Shown: positions 1 to 7,869 of the stretch, in pieces
How the letters are laid out: the number at the start of each line of letters is the position of its first letter
How positions within the stretch are numbered: the first letter of the stretch is position 1
NCBI GenBank assembly: GCA_039111475.1
Contig: JBCCIP010000016.1
Location: 48,231 to 112,230, forward strand
Source: JAUIET01 sp039111475
Lineage (GTDB): Bacteria > Pseudomonadota > Gammaproteobacteria > Pseudomonadales > JAUIET01
Direction: 5' to 3'
Length of the DNA: 64,000 bases
The notes under the pieces: model-generated
The model's input: the letters and a program-made list of their open reading frames with translations, nothing else
The model's database searches: none
What the model was told of the DNA's origin: nothing
Program-made: the position numbers and the translations under genes

Positions 1-453
1 AACGCACACCTGACGGTTGCTACAGTTGTTGAACGCGAGGGCCGTTTTCTGATGGTACGGGAGATTGCTATGGGGCGGGAAGTAATCAATCAGCCGGCCG
101 GCCACTGGGAGCCGGGCGAAACTCTGGAGCAAGCGGCGATTCGGGAAACTCTTGAAGAAACTGCGTGGCATGTAGAGCTCACCGGTCTAATCGGAGTGTT
201 TTTAGCGAGTAGCGCGCCAAGTGAACATTATTGCAGAGTTGCTTTTGCAGCGAAGGCGATCAACCATGACAGAGTCGCAGCCATAGACGAAGATATTCTC
301 GCGGCCGAGTGGATGAGCTTGGATGAATTGCATGCACAGCGTGATAAAATGCGCAGCGAACTGGTGCTGCAAACTCTGCAGGCCTGGTTGGATGGTCAGT
401 GTTTTGACCTAAGTGCAGTGTCTTCGATGCCAATGGTTCTCACTAAGCCCTGA
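1..453 (+). CDS. nudJ: Nudix hydrolase NudJ (5' end cut by window)
   Basis: Nudix phosphohydrolase, most like NudJ, which removes phosphate from thiamine pyrophosphate precursors and nucleoside di/triphosphates in the cytosol. The reading frame is open from base 1, and the residues before the first ATG (52) continue the family's N-terminal strand (HLTVATVVEREGRFL), so the true start lies left of the window. A complete Nudix box is present, G-x5-E-x7-RE-x2-EE, beginning at the glycine of GHWEPGE. NudJ precedes mnmA, hflD and purB in enteric genomes too, and that shared order supports the name. Substrate is inferred from the family only. Confidence 0.85.
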   Translation, partial: NAHLTVATVVEREGRFLMVREIAMGREVINQPAGHWEPGETLEQAAIRETLEETAWHVELTGLIGVFLASSAPSEHYCRVAFAAKAINHDRVAAIDEDILAAEWMSLDELHAQRDKMRSELVLQTLQAWLDGQCFDLSAVSSMPMVLTKP

Positions 454-482
454 ATCAGGCATAAGCGAAAGGAACAAATATC

Positions 483-1610
483 ATGGCTCATCAGGCGGCC
501 AAGAGAGTTATTGTTGGTATGTCTGGCGGCGTGGATTCTTCTGTCGCTGCTTATTTGCTGTTGCAGCAAGGCTACGAGGTTGAAGGGCTGTTCATGAAGA
601 ACTGGAACGAAGACGACGGAACTGAATACTGCACGGCTATGACTGACCTGGCTGACGCTGCGCACGTTGCTCAGTCACTTGGCATCAAACTGCATACCGC
701 GAATTTTGCCGCCGAGTATTGGGACAGAGTTTTCCAGCACTTTCTCTCCGAATATCGATTGGGAAGAACCCCGAATCCGGACATTTTGTGCAACAAGGAA
801 ATCAAGTTCAAAGCGTTTCTCGACCGCGCTCTTGAATTGGGTGCCGATGCTATTGCGACCGGTCACTACGCACGTATCGACGCTTCTGGTGGTGAGGCAA
901 GGCTAATGAAAGGTCTGGATACGGGTAAAGACCAGAGTTACTTCCTGCATGCTGTTAGCGCACTGCAGTTACGACATACGCTGTTCCCGTTGGGTGAATT
1001 GCAGAAACGTGAAGTCAGGGAAATCGCCGAGCGGCAAGGATTGATCACGCACGATAAAAAAGACAGCACAGGTATATGTTTTATTGGCGAACGCCGTTTT
1101 AAAGATTTTCTAATGCAGTACTTGCCTGCGCAAGAAGGTGATATTTGCACAGTAGAAGGCGAAAAAATTGGCCGACATTCCGGCTTAATGTTCCATACCA
1201 TCGGCCAACGACAAGGCCTCGGCATAGGCGGGAAAAAAGGTCAACAGGAACTGGCATGGTATGTGGCGGCCAAAGACTTGCAGCACAACGTGTTGAAAGT
1301 TGTGCAAGGTAACGACCACCCCGCACTGTTTGCGCCTGCACTGGCGGTGGAGCAGCTTGAATGGGTAAGCGGTAAGCCACCGGTGGCCAATACGCCATTG
1401 CACACAAAAATTCGATATCGGCAGGCCGAACAGGCATGCTCCTTGCGTGCAGGTTCTGATGGCGGTGACTACACCGTGCATTTCTCTGAGCCACAGCGTG
1501 CAATATCGCCTGGTCAATCTTGCGTGTTTTATTCAGGCGATTATTGCCTTGGTGGTGGGATTATACAGGCCGCGCTGCCAACTTCAGGCATGGAAGTGCA
1601 AAGCGCATGA
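483..1610 (+). CDS. mnmA: tRNA-specific 2-thiouridylase MnmA
   Basis: Thiolates U34 of the wobble position in tRNA-Lys, -Glu and -Gln, using ATP to activate the base and persulfide sulfur delivered by the Tus relay. The protein is 375 aa, close to the usual 360-370. The N-terminal PP-loop GMSGGVDSS binds ATP. The two cysteines that carry the catalytic disulfide/persulfide are visible as C103 (DILCNKE) and C199 (TGICFIGER). The start at 483 follows a purine-rich AAAGGA. The gene lies 29 bases after nudJ and its stop overlaps the start of hflD in an ATGA, indicating coupled translation. Confidence 0.97.
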   Translation: MAHQAAKRVIVGMSGGVDSSVAAYLLLQQGYEVEGLFMKNWNEDDGTEYCTAMTDLADAAHVAQSLGIKLHTANFAAEYWDRVFQHFLSEYRLGRTPNPDILCNKEIKFKAFLDRALELGADAIATGHYARIDASGGEARLMKGLDTGKDQSYFLHAVSALQLRHTLFPLGELQKREVREIAERQGLITHDKKDSTGICFIGERRFKDFLMQYLPAQEGDICTVEGEKIGRHSGLMFHTIGQRQGLGIGGKKGQQELAWYVAAKDLQHNVLKVVQGNDHPALFAPALAVEQLEWVSGKPPVANTPLHTKIRYRQAEQACSLRAGSDGGDYTVHFSEPQRAISPGQSCVFYSGDYCLGGGIIQAALPTSGMEVQSA

Positions 1611-2233
1611 GTGTTGGCGACCAAACAGTGTGCCTGGCTGCTTTAATGCAGCACTGCCAAATGGTGGATCAATTGGCGAACAGTGGCTCCGTAAATTATG
1701 ACGAGCTTGGCGACTGCCTGCAGCAGCTTTTCATTACTGACCATGAGACGACGCTAGCAGCGTTTGGTAGTTTACAGAGCTTGCATCCCGGCCTGCAGCT
1801 ATTGCAAAAGTTACTGGCGAGGAACAACGTCGAAAGCACTCAGAATCTTCTGCAATATGCAGTGTCTTTGTTGCATCTAGAACGCAAGCTCAGCCAAAAC
1901 AAAGATATGCTGCAAATAATTCGCAACAGACTTGAACATGCTTCGTATCACCGTGACCACTTTAGCCCAGATAATCACGGAGTCGCTGAACAAGTCGCCG
2001 GCATTTATCAAGACACGCTGAGTACGTTGAAGTATCGAATACACGTTAAAGGCAATATGCAGCATTTGCAGGACGAACATATCGCTAATTGCATCAGAGC
2101 ACTGCTATTGTGCGCGGTCAGATCGGTCAGACTGTGGCGTTTATCTGGCGGCTCGCGACTGAATCTATTATTGAAGCGAAGCCAGTATCAGCGTCAAGTA
2201 ACGCATCTATTAAATTGGGACGACAATGAGTGA
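1607..2233 (+). CDS. hflD: High frequency lysogenization protein HflD homolog
   Basis: Peripheral membrane protein of the HflD family, 208 aa, matching the usual length of about 210. In E. coli it binds phage lambda CII and affects lysogeny; its normal cellular role is unclear. The sequence is mostly helical, with the family-like LQLLQKLL and QYAVSLLHLERKLS segments and a positively charged C-terminal half. The frame is open upstream to 1520, but the ATG at 1607 overlaps the mnmA stop (ATGA) and gives the family N-terminus, so I choose it. The 3' end overlaps purB by 8 bases. The conserved mnmA-hflD-purB order is the main support. Confidence 0.92.
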   Translation: MSVGDQTVCLAALMQHCQMVDQLANSGSVNYDELGDCLQQLFITDHETTLAAFGSLQSLHPGLQLLQKLLARNNVESTQNLLQYAVSLLHLERKLSQNKDMLQIIRNRLEHASYHRDHFSPDNHGVAEQVAGIYQDTLSTLKYRIHVKGNMQHLQDEHIANCIRALLLCAVRSVRLWRLSGGSRLNLLLKRSQYQRQVTHLLNWDDNE

Positions 2234-3605
2234 ACTTGAACTTTCGGCATTAACAGCACTTTCGCCAGTAGACGGTAGATATGGCGGCAAAACTGCTGCT
2301 CTCAGGAGGGTGTTTAGTGAATATGGTCTTATCAGGGCACGAATCACTGTGGAAGTAGAGTGGCTAAAAGCGTTGGCTGCTGAGTCGGGCATTGCTGAAC
2401 TACCGGTGCTTTCTGCTGCAGATATTGAATACCTTGATTCATTGGTTAATGAATTCAGCGTCGCTGATGCACAGAGCATTAAAGAGACGGAAAGAACCAC
2501 TAATCACGATGTAAAAGCCTGCGAGTACTTCCTAAAAGCAAAAATGTCTGAAATGCCAGCGCTTGCACCCCACCTTGAGTTTGTTCATTTTGCTTGTACC
2601 TCGGAGGACATTAACAACCTATCTCATGCGCTAATGCTAAAACAGGGGCGCGAGCAATTGCTGATTCCAGCAATGCAGAACGTTACTACGGCAATTACCG
2701 ATCTGGCCCAGCAATACGCGGCGGTGCCAATGCTATCGAGAACACATGGGCAATCAGCAAGTCCAACAACGGTGGGTAAAGAATTTGCAAACGTGGTGCA
2801 TCGTCTGCAGCGACAAACAGCGCAGATTGCTGCATGCCCTATACTTGGCAAAATCAATGGTGCCGTGGGCAACTTCAACGCCCATGTCTCTAGTTACCCA
2901 GAGATTGATTGGCCGGCTCTTGCGCAGAAATTTGTGATCAGCCTTGGTATTGAATGTAATGACTACACCACACAGATAGAGCCGCACGATTATATCGCTG
3001 AATTATTCTCAGGTATTAATCGCTTTAATACCATCTTGATTGATTTTAATCGGGATGTGTGGGGTTATATTTCCATGGGTTACTTCAAGCAGAAGACCAT
3101 CAAAGGTGAGATTGGCTCTTCAACAATGCCGCACAAAGTAAATCCAATTGATTTTGAAAACTCCGAGGGAAATCTCGGCCTTGCAAACGCCATAAATCAA
3201 CATCTTGCAAATAAGCTGCCAGTGTCTCGCTGGCAGCGAGATTTAAGTGATTCTACAGTGCTGCGAAATTTAGGCGTTGGCATAGCACATTCATTGATTG
3301 CATACCAAAGTACGATAAAGGGTATTTCAAAGCTTGAGCTGGCTCCGGATGTTCTTAAACAAGACCTTAACAACAGCTGGGAGGTGCTCGCTGAACCTCT
3401 GCAGACAATTATGCGACGTTACGGCGTCAGTAATCCATATGAGCGCCTTAAAGATCTCACCAGAGGACAGGCTGTTAATCAAGAAATACTGCAAGCTTTT
3501 GTTGATGGTCTGGATGTGCCCGAGGAAGCCAAGGAAATGATGCGAGAGCTCACACCGCATAATTACACCGGGCTTGCGGACAAACTGGCGCGATCAATTC
3601 CTTAG
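2226..3605 (+). CDS. purB: Adenylosuccinate lyase PurB
   Basis: Cleaves SAICAR to AICAR and adenylosuccinate to AMP, each with release of fumarate, in purine synthesis. It is 459 aa, the normal length of the gammaproteobacterial form. The fumarase/aspartase superfamily signature SSTMPHKVNP sits near residues 297-306 and includes the flexible-loop catalytic serine. TSEDINN (near 125) and SRTHGQ (near 170) are the other conserved active-site stretches, the latter with the catalytic histidine. It overlaps the end of hflD by 8 bases and is likely translated from the same mRNA. Confidence 0.98.
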   Translation: MSELELSALTALSPVDGRYGGKTAALRRVFSEYGLIRARITVEVEWLKALAAESGIAELPVLSAADIEYLDSLVNEFSVADAQSIKETERTTNHDVKACEYFLKAKMSEMPALAPHLEFVHFACTSEDINNLSHALMLKQGREQLLIPAMQNVTTAITDLAQQYAAVPMLSRTHGQSASPTTVGKEFANVVHRLQRQTAQIAACPILGKINGAVGNFNAHVSSYPEIDWPALAQKFVISLGIECNDYTTQIEPHDYIAELFSGINRFNTILIDFNRDVWGYISMGYFKQKTIKGEIGSSTMPHKVNPIDFENSEGNLGLANAINQHLANKLPVSRWQRDLSDSTVLRNLGVGIAHSLIAYQSTIKGISKLELAPDVLKQDLNNSWEVLAEPLQTIMRRYGVSNPYERLKDLTRGQAVNQEILQAFVDGLDVPEEAKEMMRELTPHNYTGLADKLARSIP

Positions 3606-3648
3606 GTAGTCTCTGAACAAGTATGCGATACCTATGGCTCTCTAGACA

Positions 3649-4797
3649 ATGTTGACTTTGAATGGCCTGGCAACCCCAATACAACAGCAAGAGTTTGTTA
3701 GCCAATATTGGCAGCGAGCGCATTGCTTTTTCAAGGGCGGATTAAGCGAATTTGAAGACCCGATAAGCGCCGATGAACTTGCTGGATTAGCTTGCGAAAC
3801 AGAGCTTACAAGCCGCATTGTCAGCGGGCCAAATAGGAATTTGGAACTTGGGCCCTTTTCCGAACAGCGTTTGCAAGCGTTTGAAACAAGCCATTCAACC
3901 CTACTGGTGCAGGGCGTTGAACTCTTCGTTCCGGAATTGAAGACGCTTCGAGACGCATTCAGCTTCATTCCACTCTGGCGCTTTGAGGATGTGATGGTCA
4001 GCTTCGCCACACCCAACGGCGGCGTAGGTCCACACTTCGATCAATACGATGTATTTCTCGTGCAAGGAGAAGGGTGCAGAGAATGGAAAGTAGGCCAACG
4101 TTGTGATGAGCATTCCGAAACTAACGATAGCTCGGGCCAGAAAGTCCTTATCGATTTCCAACAAGCTGCAAGCTACACGCTAAGCAAAGGCGATATTCTG
4201 TACATACCACCCGGAGTTGCCCACTGGGGCGAGTCAAAAGATAATAGCATCTGCTACTCAATTGGTTTTCGTGCGCCATCAGGAAAAGAGCTTGCTGCCG
4301 AATGGGCACATTCGCTGTCTGCTGAGCGAAAACGCTTTCAGGATCCGCCGGCAGGTTATGAAACGACATCAGGTGTGCAAATTACACGGTCCGCGATTCA
4401 TCAAGCTAGGGGATTGCTAGTTGACTTACTGAACAATCCAGCTGCAATCGCGGACGCATTGGGGACTTTTCAGAGTGACAACCCTAATCTAGAGCAGCTG
4501 GAAGCACCGAGTTGGGCCGAGCTTATGGAACAACTGGAAAATGGCTCTCAGCTACGCCGTACTCCCGGTGCCAGGTCGTTCTTTTACTGTGACCAAAATT
4601 CTGCAAGAGTCTATTTTAATGGGCACGCCTTGGCGTCTGAGAATGTCAGCATCGACTGGTTGGAACAGCTGTGCGCCGCAGATGTGCTCAACATTGAGGA
4701 TATCCGATCGCTTTGCACACACAAGGACGATAGAATAAGTGGACGACACAAATCTCTATTACTGTTAGCGATACAGCATCAAGTTTATGAACTCTGA
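3649..4797 (+). CDS. roxA: Ribosomal protein uL16 arginine 3-hydroxylase RoxA (YcfD), cupin/JmjC fold
   Basis: Fe(II)/2-oxoglutarate oxygenase that hydroxylates a conserved arginine of ribosomal protein uL16. The 382 aa match the YcfD family (about 373 in E. coli). The iron-binding facial triad is visible: H129 and D131 in PHFDQYDVF and H192 in PPGVAHWG. The C-terminal third corresponds to the dimerisation and winged-helix part of the family. It follows purB by 43 bases with only a weak ribosome-binding site, and the next gene begins inside its last codons. This purB-roxA neighbourhood is common in gammaproteobacteria. Confidence 0.93.
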   Translation: MLTLNGLATPIQQQEFVSQYWQRAHCFFKGGLSEFEDPISADELAGLACETELTSRIVSGPNRNLELGPFSEQRLQAFETSHSTLLVQGVELFVPELKTLRDAFSFIPLWRFEDVMVSFATPNGGVGPHFDQYDVFLVQGEGCREWKVGQRCDEHSETNDSSGQKVLIDFQQAASYTLSKGDILYIPPGVAHWGESKDNSICYSIGFRAPSGKELAAEWAHSLSAERKRFQDPPAGYETTSGVQITRSAIHQARGLLVDLLNNPAAIADALGTFQSDNPNLEQLEAPSWAELMEQLENGSQLRRTPGARSFFYCDQNSARVYFNGHALASENVSIDWLEQLCAADVLNIEDIRSLCTHKDDRISGRHKSLLLLAIQHQVYEL

Positions 4798-5299
4798 GAA
4801 TGTAAACGATGACCGAATTAAATTATGCCCTGGTGACGTTAGCTACCCTGGCGGCTATCTCCACGCCGCTGTGCAACTGCTTGAATCAACTCAACGAGAA
4901 TTGAGAATTTACAGTGAATTACTTGAAATTGATATATATGGCAACGAAGATTTCGTCGCTGGCCTGTCAGCAATGATTCGCAGCAACCGCCGTTCACACG
5001 CCCGTGTACTAGTGTCTGCACGTGCCGACCTCACCGGGCGCAGTCATAGGCTACTGGAGCTGGCGCGTTCATTGCCTAGCTTATGCCAATGCCGATTAAT
5101 CTCTGAACCGGCGGATCGTTATCGTGAGGACTACGTACTAGCTGACCGATCAGGTTTCGTGGCCAAAAAAGCCAGGGAAGAAAAGCGTGCCCGTTTTTCG
5201 CCTGAAGATAGAGCAGGTGCTGCTGATCGCGCTGAGCACTTTGATTACTTATGGTCACGCGCGACAGGCAGCATTGAATTGCGCCAGCTATCAATTTAA
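4787..5299 (+). CDS. Hypothetical protein, DUF7931-like
   Basis: A 170-aa soluble protein of unknown function. It begins inside the end of roxA (11-base overlap), so translation is probably coupled. The middle (about residues 55-80) alternates a hydrophobic strand and basic residues around SHARVLVSARADL. This resembles the small domain often described as phospholipase-D-like in proteins found beside cupin oxygenases, but I see no HxK(x)4D motif, so catalysis by a PLD mechanism is not supported. The C-terminal half is rich in charged residues. The DUF7931 label is from memory of the neighbourhood and the domain, and a profile search would decide it. Confidence 0.7.
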   Translation: MNSENVNDDRIKLCPGDVSYPGGYLHAAVQLLESTQRELRIYSELLEIDIYGNEDFVAGLSAMIRSNRRSHARVLVSARADLTGRSHRLLELARSLPSLCQCRLISEPADRYREDYVLADRSGFVAKKAREEKRARFSPEDRAGAADRAEHFDYLWSRATGSIELRQLSI

Positions 5300-5320
5300 A
5301 CCAAGGAAAGATAAGTTTCG

Positions 5321-6841
5321 ATGTCTAACCGTTATCATCTTCATATTTTAGTCGCAATACTGATGGCGTTGGGCACTGGGCTTATTTATTACCAACACAC
5401 CTCACTGGGTGTGCCTCTTACGCCGGACAGCAAAGAAGAAATATGGACAGTTGAGGCGAACCTGGTATTTGAACCCAGAAACCGCCCTGCCAAACTGTCC
5501 ATGTATTTACCAGAATTCAAAGAGCGATTTCAATCCTTGCACGAACGATTTGTTTCTGACGGCTATGGCATGAAAGTGGAACAGGAAGATGATAATCGTC
5601 TGGTCACCTGGTCGATTAGAAAACCGGAAGGCCGCCAATCACTGTATTACACCGTGTCACTGGCGAAAATGACAGATGTCCGTAAGCTCAAGAAACCGGG
5701 CGCCACCTACACCCAAAAAAACCAATTCAGCACGCCTATTGAAGAATTGGCCGCTGAATCACTAACTGCGGAAATACGATCTAAAACCGCCGACATTCAC
5801 ACCTTTGTGACCCTGGCGATTCGTACTCTTACCGATAGTGACAATAACAATGCTCAGCTTCTATTGGATAAAGCAGTGTCTGCGACGGCAAGAGCATCCG
5901 TGTTGGTGCGCTTGCTCTCACACGCGCATATTCCCGCCGAAATTATTCATACATTGCCGCTTAAGCAAGGGATCAATATTGAGCCGAAAATATGGTTGCG
6001 CTGCTACAACGGCGAGCAATGGTTGTATTTCGATATCGCCACCGGCGACGAAGGCCTGCCTGGCGACATGCTCCCATGGTGGAAAGGGGATGATGCCGTT
6101 TTTACCGCCAATGGCGTGAAAAATCCGGAATTGTCTTTCAGTATTTCAAAAGATGTTTTGAATTCTATGCAGCTTGCCGATATTCGCTCGCGCGGTCGAC
6201 CTTCTCTATTTAGTGAGTTCTCGCTGAGTGCGCTGCCTGTACAAACGCAAATCGTATATCAGACTTTGCTAACGGTGCCGCTGGGTGTCTTGATGATCCT
6301 GGTGTTAAGAAGTTTTGTTGGTCTGGTAACGTTTGGTACGTTTACCCCTGTTCTGATTGCGCTCGCATTTAGGGAAACCCAATTGCTTTGGGGTATATTT
6401 CTGTTTACTTTAATCACCAGTATTGGTCTGTTGGTGCGTTTTTACTTAGAGCAGTTACGTTTGCTACTGGTTCCCAGAATGGCGGTAATTCTTACTGTTG
6501 TTGTTGTCTGCATGGGTGTTATCAGTATTTTTGGGCATAAGCTCGGCATGGAGCGCGGGCTATCCATCGCGCTGTTTCCCATGGTGATCTTAACCATGGC
6601 GATAGAACGAATGTCCATTATCTGGGAGGAACGAGGTGCGGCGGAGTCAATCAAGACCGGCATAGGAAGTCTGATAGCGGCCTCTATCACTTATGCAGTA
6701 ATCAACATCCCCTTGTTCCAGCATTGGGTGTATGCGTTTCCGGGTATCACGCTGATTATTTTGGCGTTAATGCTGATGATTGGTCGCTATAGCGGTTATA
6801 GGTTATCCGAGCTGGCACGCTTTAAGGCGCTGGGCAAGTAA
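5321..6841 (+). CDS. Inactive transglutaminase domain fused to C-terminal membrane helices
   Basis: A 506-aa membrane protein. One hydrophobic segment at about residues 8-25 anchors a large presumed periplasmic domain (about 30-315). Then a hydrophobic C-terminal region (about 320-490) holds roughly seven membrane helices. The periplasmic part contains a transglutaminase-like core near 185-245 (ASVLVRLLSHAHIPAE, then WLRCYNGEQWLYFDIATG) in which the catalytic Cys is absent, as in the family named inactive transglutaminase fused to seven TM helices. It lies 3 bases before a RimK-like ligase gene, its usual partner. The zinc protease that often accompanies the pair is not in this window. Function unknown; probably binds or presents a peptide made or tagged by the ligase. 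Confidence 0.88.
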   Translation: MSNRYHLHILVAILMALGTGLIYYQHTSLGVPLTPDSKEEIWTVEANLVFEPRNRPAKLSMYLPEFKERFQSLHERFVSDGYGMKVEQEDDNRLVTWSIRKPEGRQSLYYTVSLAKMTDVRKLKKPGATYTQKNQFSTPIEELAAESLTAEIRSKTADIHTFVTLAIRTLTDSDNNNAQLLLDKAVSATARASVLVRLLSHAHIPAEIIHTLPLKQGINIEPKIWLRCYNGEQWLYFDIATGDEGLPGDMLPWWKGDDAVFTANGVKNPELSFSISKDVLNSMQLADIRSRGRPSLFSEFSLSALPVQTQIVYQTLLTVPLGVLMILVLRSFVGLVTFGTFTPVLIALAFRETQLLWGIFLFTLITSIGLLVRFYLEQLRLLLVPRMAVILTVVVVCMGVISIFGHKLGMERGLSIALFPMVILTMAIERMSIIWEERGAAESIKTGIGSLIAASITYAVINIPLFQHWVYAFPGITLIILALMLMIGRYSGYRLSELARFKALGK

Positions 6842-6844
6842 GCT

Positions 6845-7825
6845 ATGTGGTCTCGCCTGCAGAAACTGCGTCAAAATGGTGTGTTGAGCATTAACAACAG
6901 GAACGCCAATTACATTTTGCGATACAACGATCGTAAAAAGTATCCGTTGGTCGATGACAAACTTAAAACCAAGCAATTGGCCATTGAGCATGGCGTGTCT
7001 GTGCCAGGTTTACTGGCAGACCTTCACTCTGAATCCGAAGCCAAAGATATTGCCAAAGTGCTGGATCCATTTCAGGACTTTGTCGTAAAGCCAGCCCAGG
7101 GTGCCGGTGGTGACGGGATTTTGGTTATTCAAGCTTCACACAACGGTCGATACATAAAAACCAGCGGTCAGGCAGTGACTGCCACCGAAATGGAGCACCA
7201 CTGCTCTAACGTACTAGCTGGTTTGTTTAGTTTGGGCGGACATCGTGATGTAATACTTATTGAAGAGCGCATCAGACCATCCCATGTGTTTGATCAGATT
7301 GCGTATCAAGGCGTACCGGATGTTCGAGTGATCGTGTTTTGCGGTTTCCCGGTGATGGCGATGTTGCGACTGCCCACTCGCCAGTCGCAAGGCAAAGCGA
7401 ATCTGCATCAAGGAGCGATTGGAGCGGGACTCGACATAGCCACTGGTAACACTCTGCAAGGTGTATGGTTTAACGAAATTACCCTAAGTCATCCTGACAC
7501 TGGTAATCAACTCAGCGGTTTACCACTGCCGTTTTGGGATCAGATCTTGGACCTTTCTGCTCGTTGCTATGAGATGACAGATCTGGGGTATTTGGGTGTT
7601 GATATCATCATTGACGATGAACGCGGCCCTTTAATGCTTGAGCTAAATGCGCGACCGGGACTTAACATTCAGATTGCCAATCAGGCCGGCTTGCTAAAGC
7701 GGCTTAAGCACATTGAAGACAATTTTATCCACGCCAAAGGCAAGAAAATTCCAGTGGTCGAAGATCGAATCGAATATGCTCGAGAGCAGTTTGCCGCAGA
7801 GTTGACAGAGAGTGGCGCCGCTTAG
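6845..7825 (+). CDS. RimK-related alpha-L-glutamate ligase-like ATP-grasp protein
   Basis: Predicted ATP-dependent carboxylate-amine ligase of the ATP-grasp fold, 326 aa, close to the RimK-related E-ligase family. The ATP-grasp signature is visible: the nucleotide-binding lysine in DFVVKPAQGAGGDG (near 82), the acidic ILIEERI strand (near 140) and the metal-binding LMLELNARPG (near 264), followed by an IQIANQAG loop. It differs from ribosomal S6 ligase in its N-terminal half. The start ATG lies 3 bases after the stop of the membrane protein gene, so they are certainly co-transcribed. The product is presumably a glutamyl or other peptide conjugate, but the substrate is unknown. Confidence 0.88.
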   Translation: MWSRLQKLRQNGVLSINNRNANYILRYNDRKKYPLVDDKLKTKQLAIEHGVSVPGLLADLHSESEAKDIAKVLDPFQDFVVKPAQGAGGDGILVIQASHNGRYIKTSGQAVTATEMEHHCSNVLAGLFSLGGHRDVILIEERIRPSHVFDQIAYQGVPDVRVIVFCGFPVMAMLRLPTRQSQGKANLHQGAIGAGLDIATGNTLQGVWFNEITLSHPDTGNQLSGLPLPFWDQILDLSARCYEMTDLGYLGVDIIIDDERGPLMLELNARPGLNIQIANQAGLLKRLKHIEDNFIHAKGKKIPVVEDRIEYAREQFAAELTESGAA

Positions 7826-7845
7826 CGAAAGAGTTTGAATATGAA

Positions 7846-7869
7846 AAGATTAGCCAGCGGCTAATTCTT
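7846..7869. terminator. Hairpin between converging genes, spanning the ppsA stop codon
   Basis: A perfect 7-base inverted repeat, ATTAGCC (7849-7855) and GGCTAAT (7859-7865) around AGC, extended by AAAG on one side and TCTTC on the other. It lies between the ligase gene (+) and ppsA (-) and contains the ppsA stop. It probably acts as a bidirectional transcription end, though neither side has a long T run. Confidence 0.5.

Noticed and set aside
1520..1606. Upstream extension of hflD
   Set aside because: The added residues overlap mnmA and are not family-like; ATG at 1607 overlaps the mnmA stop as expected for coupling.
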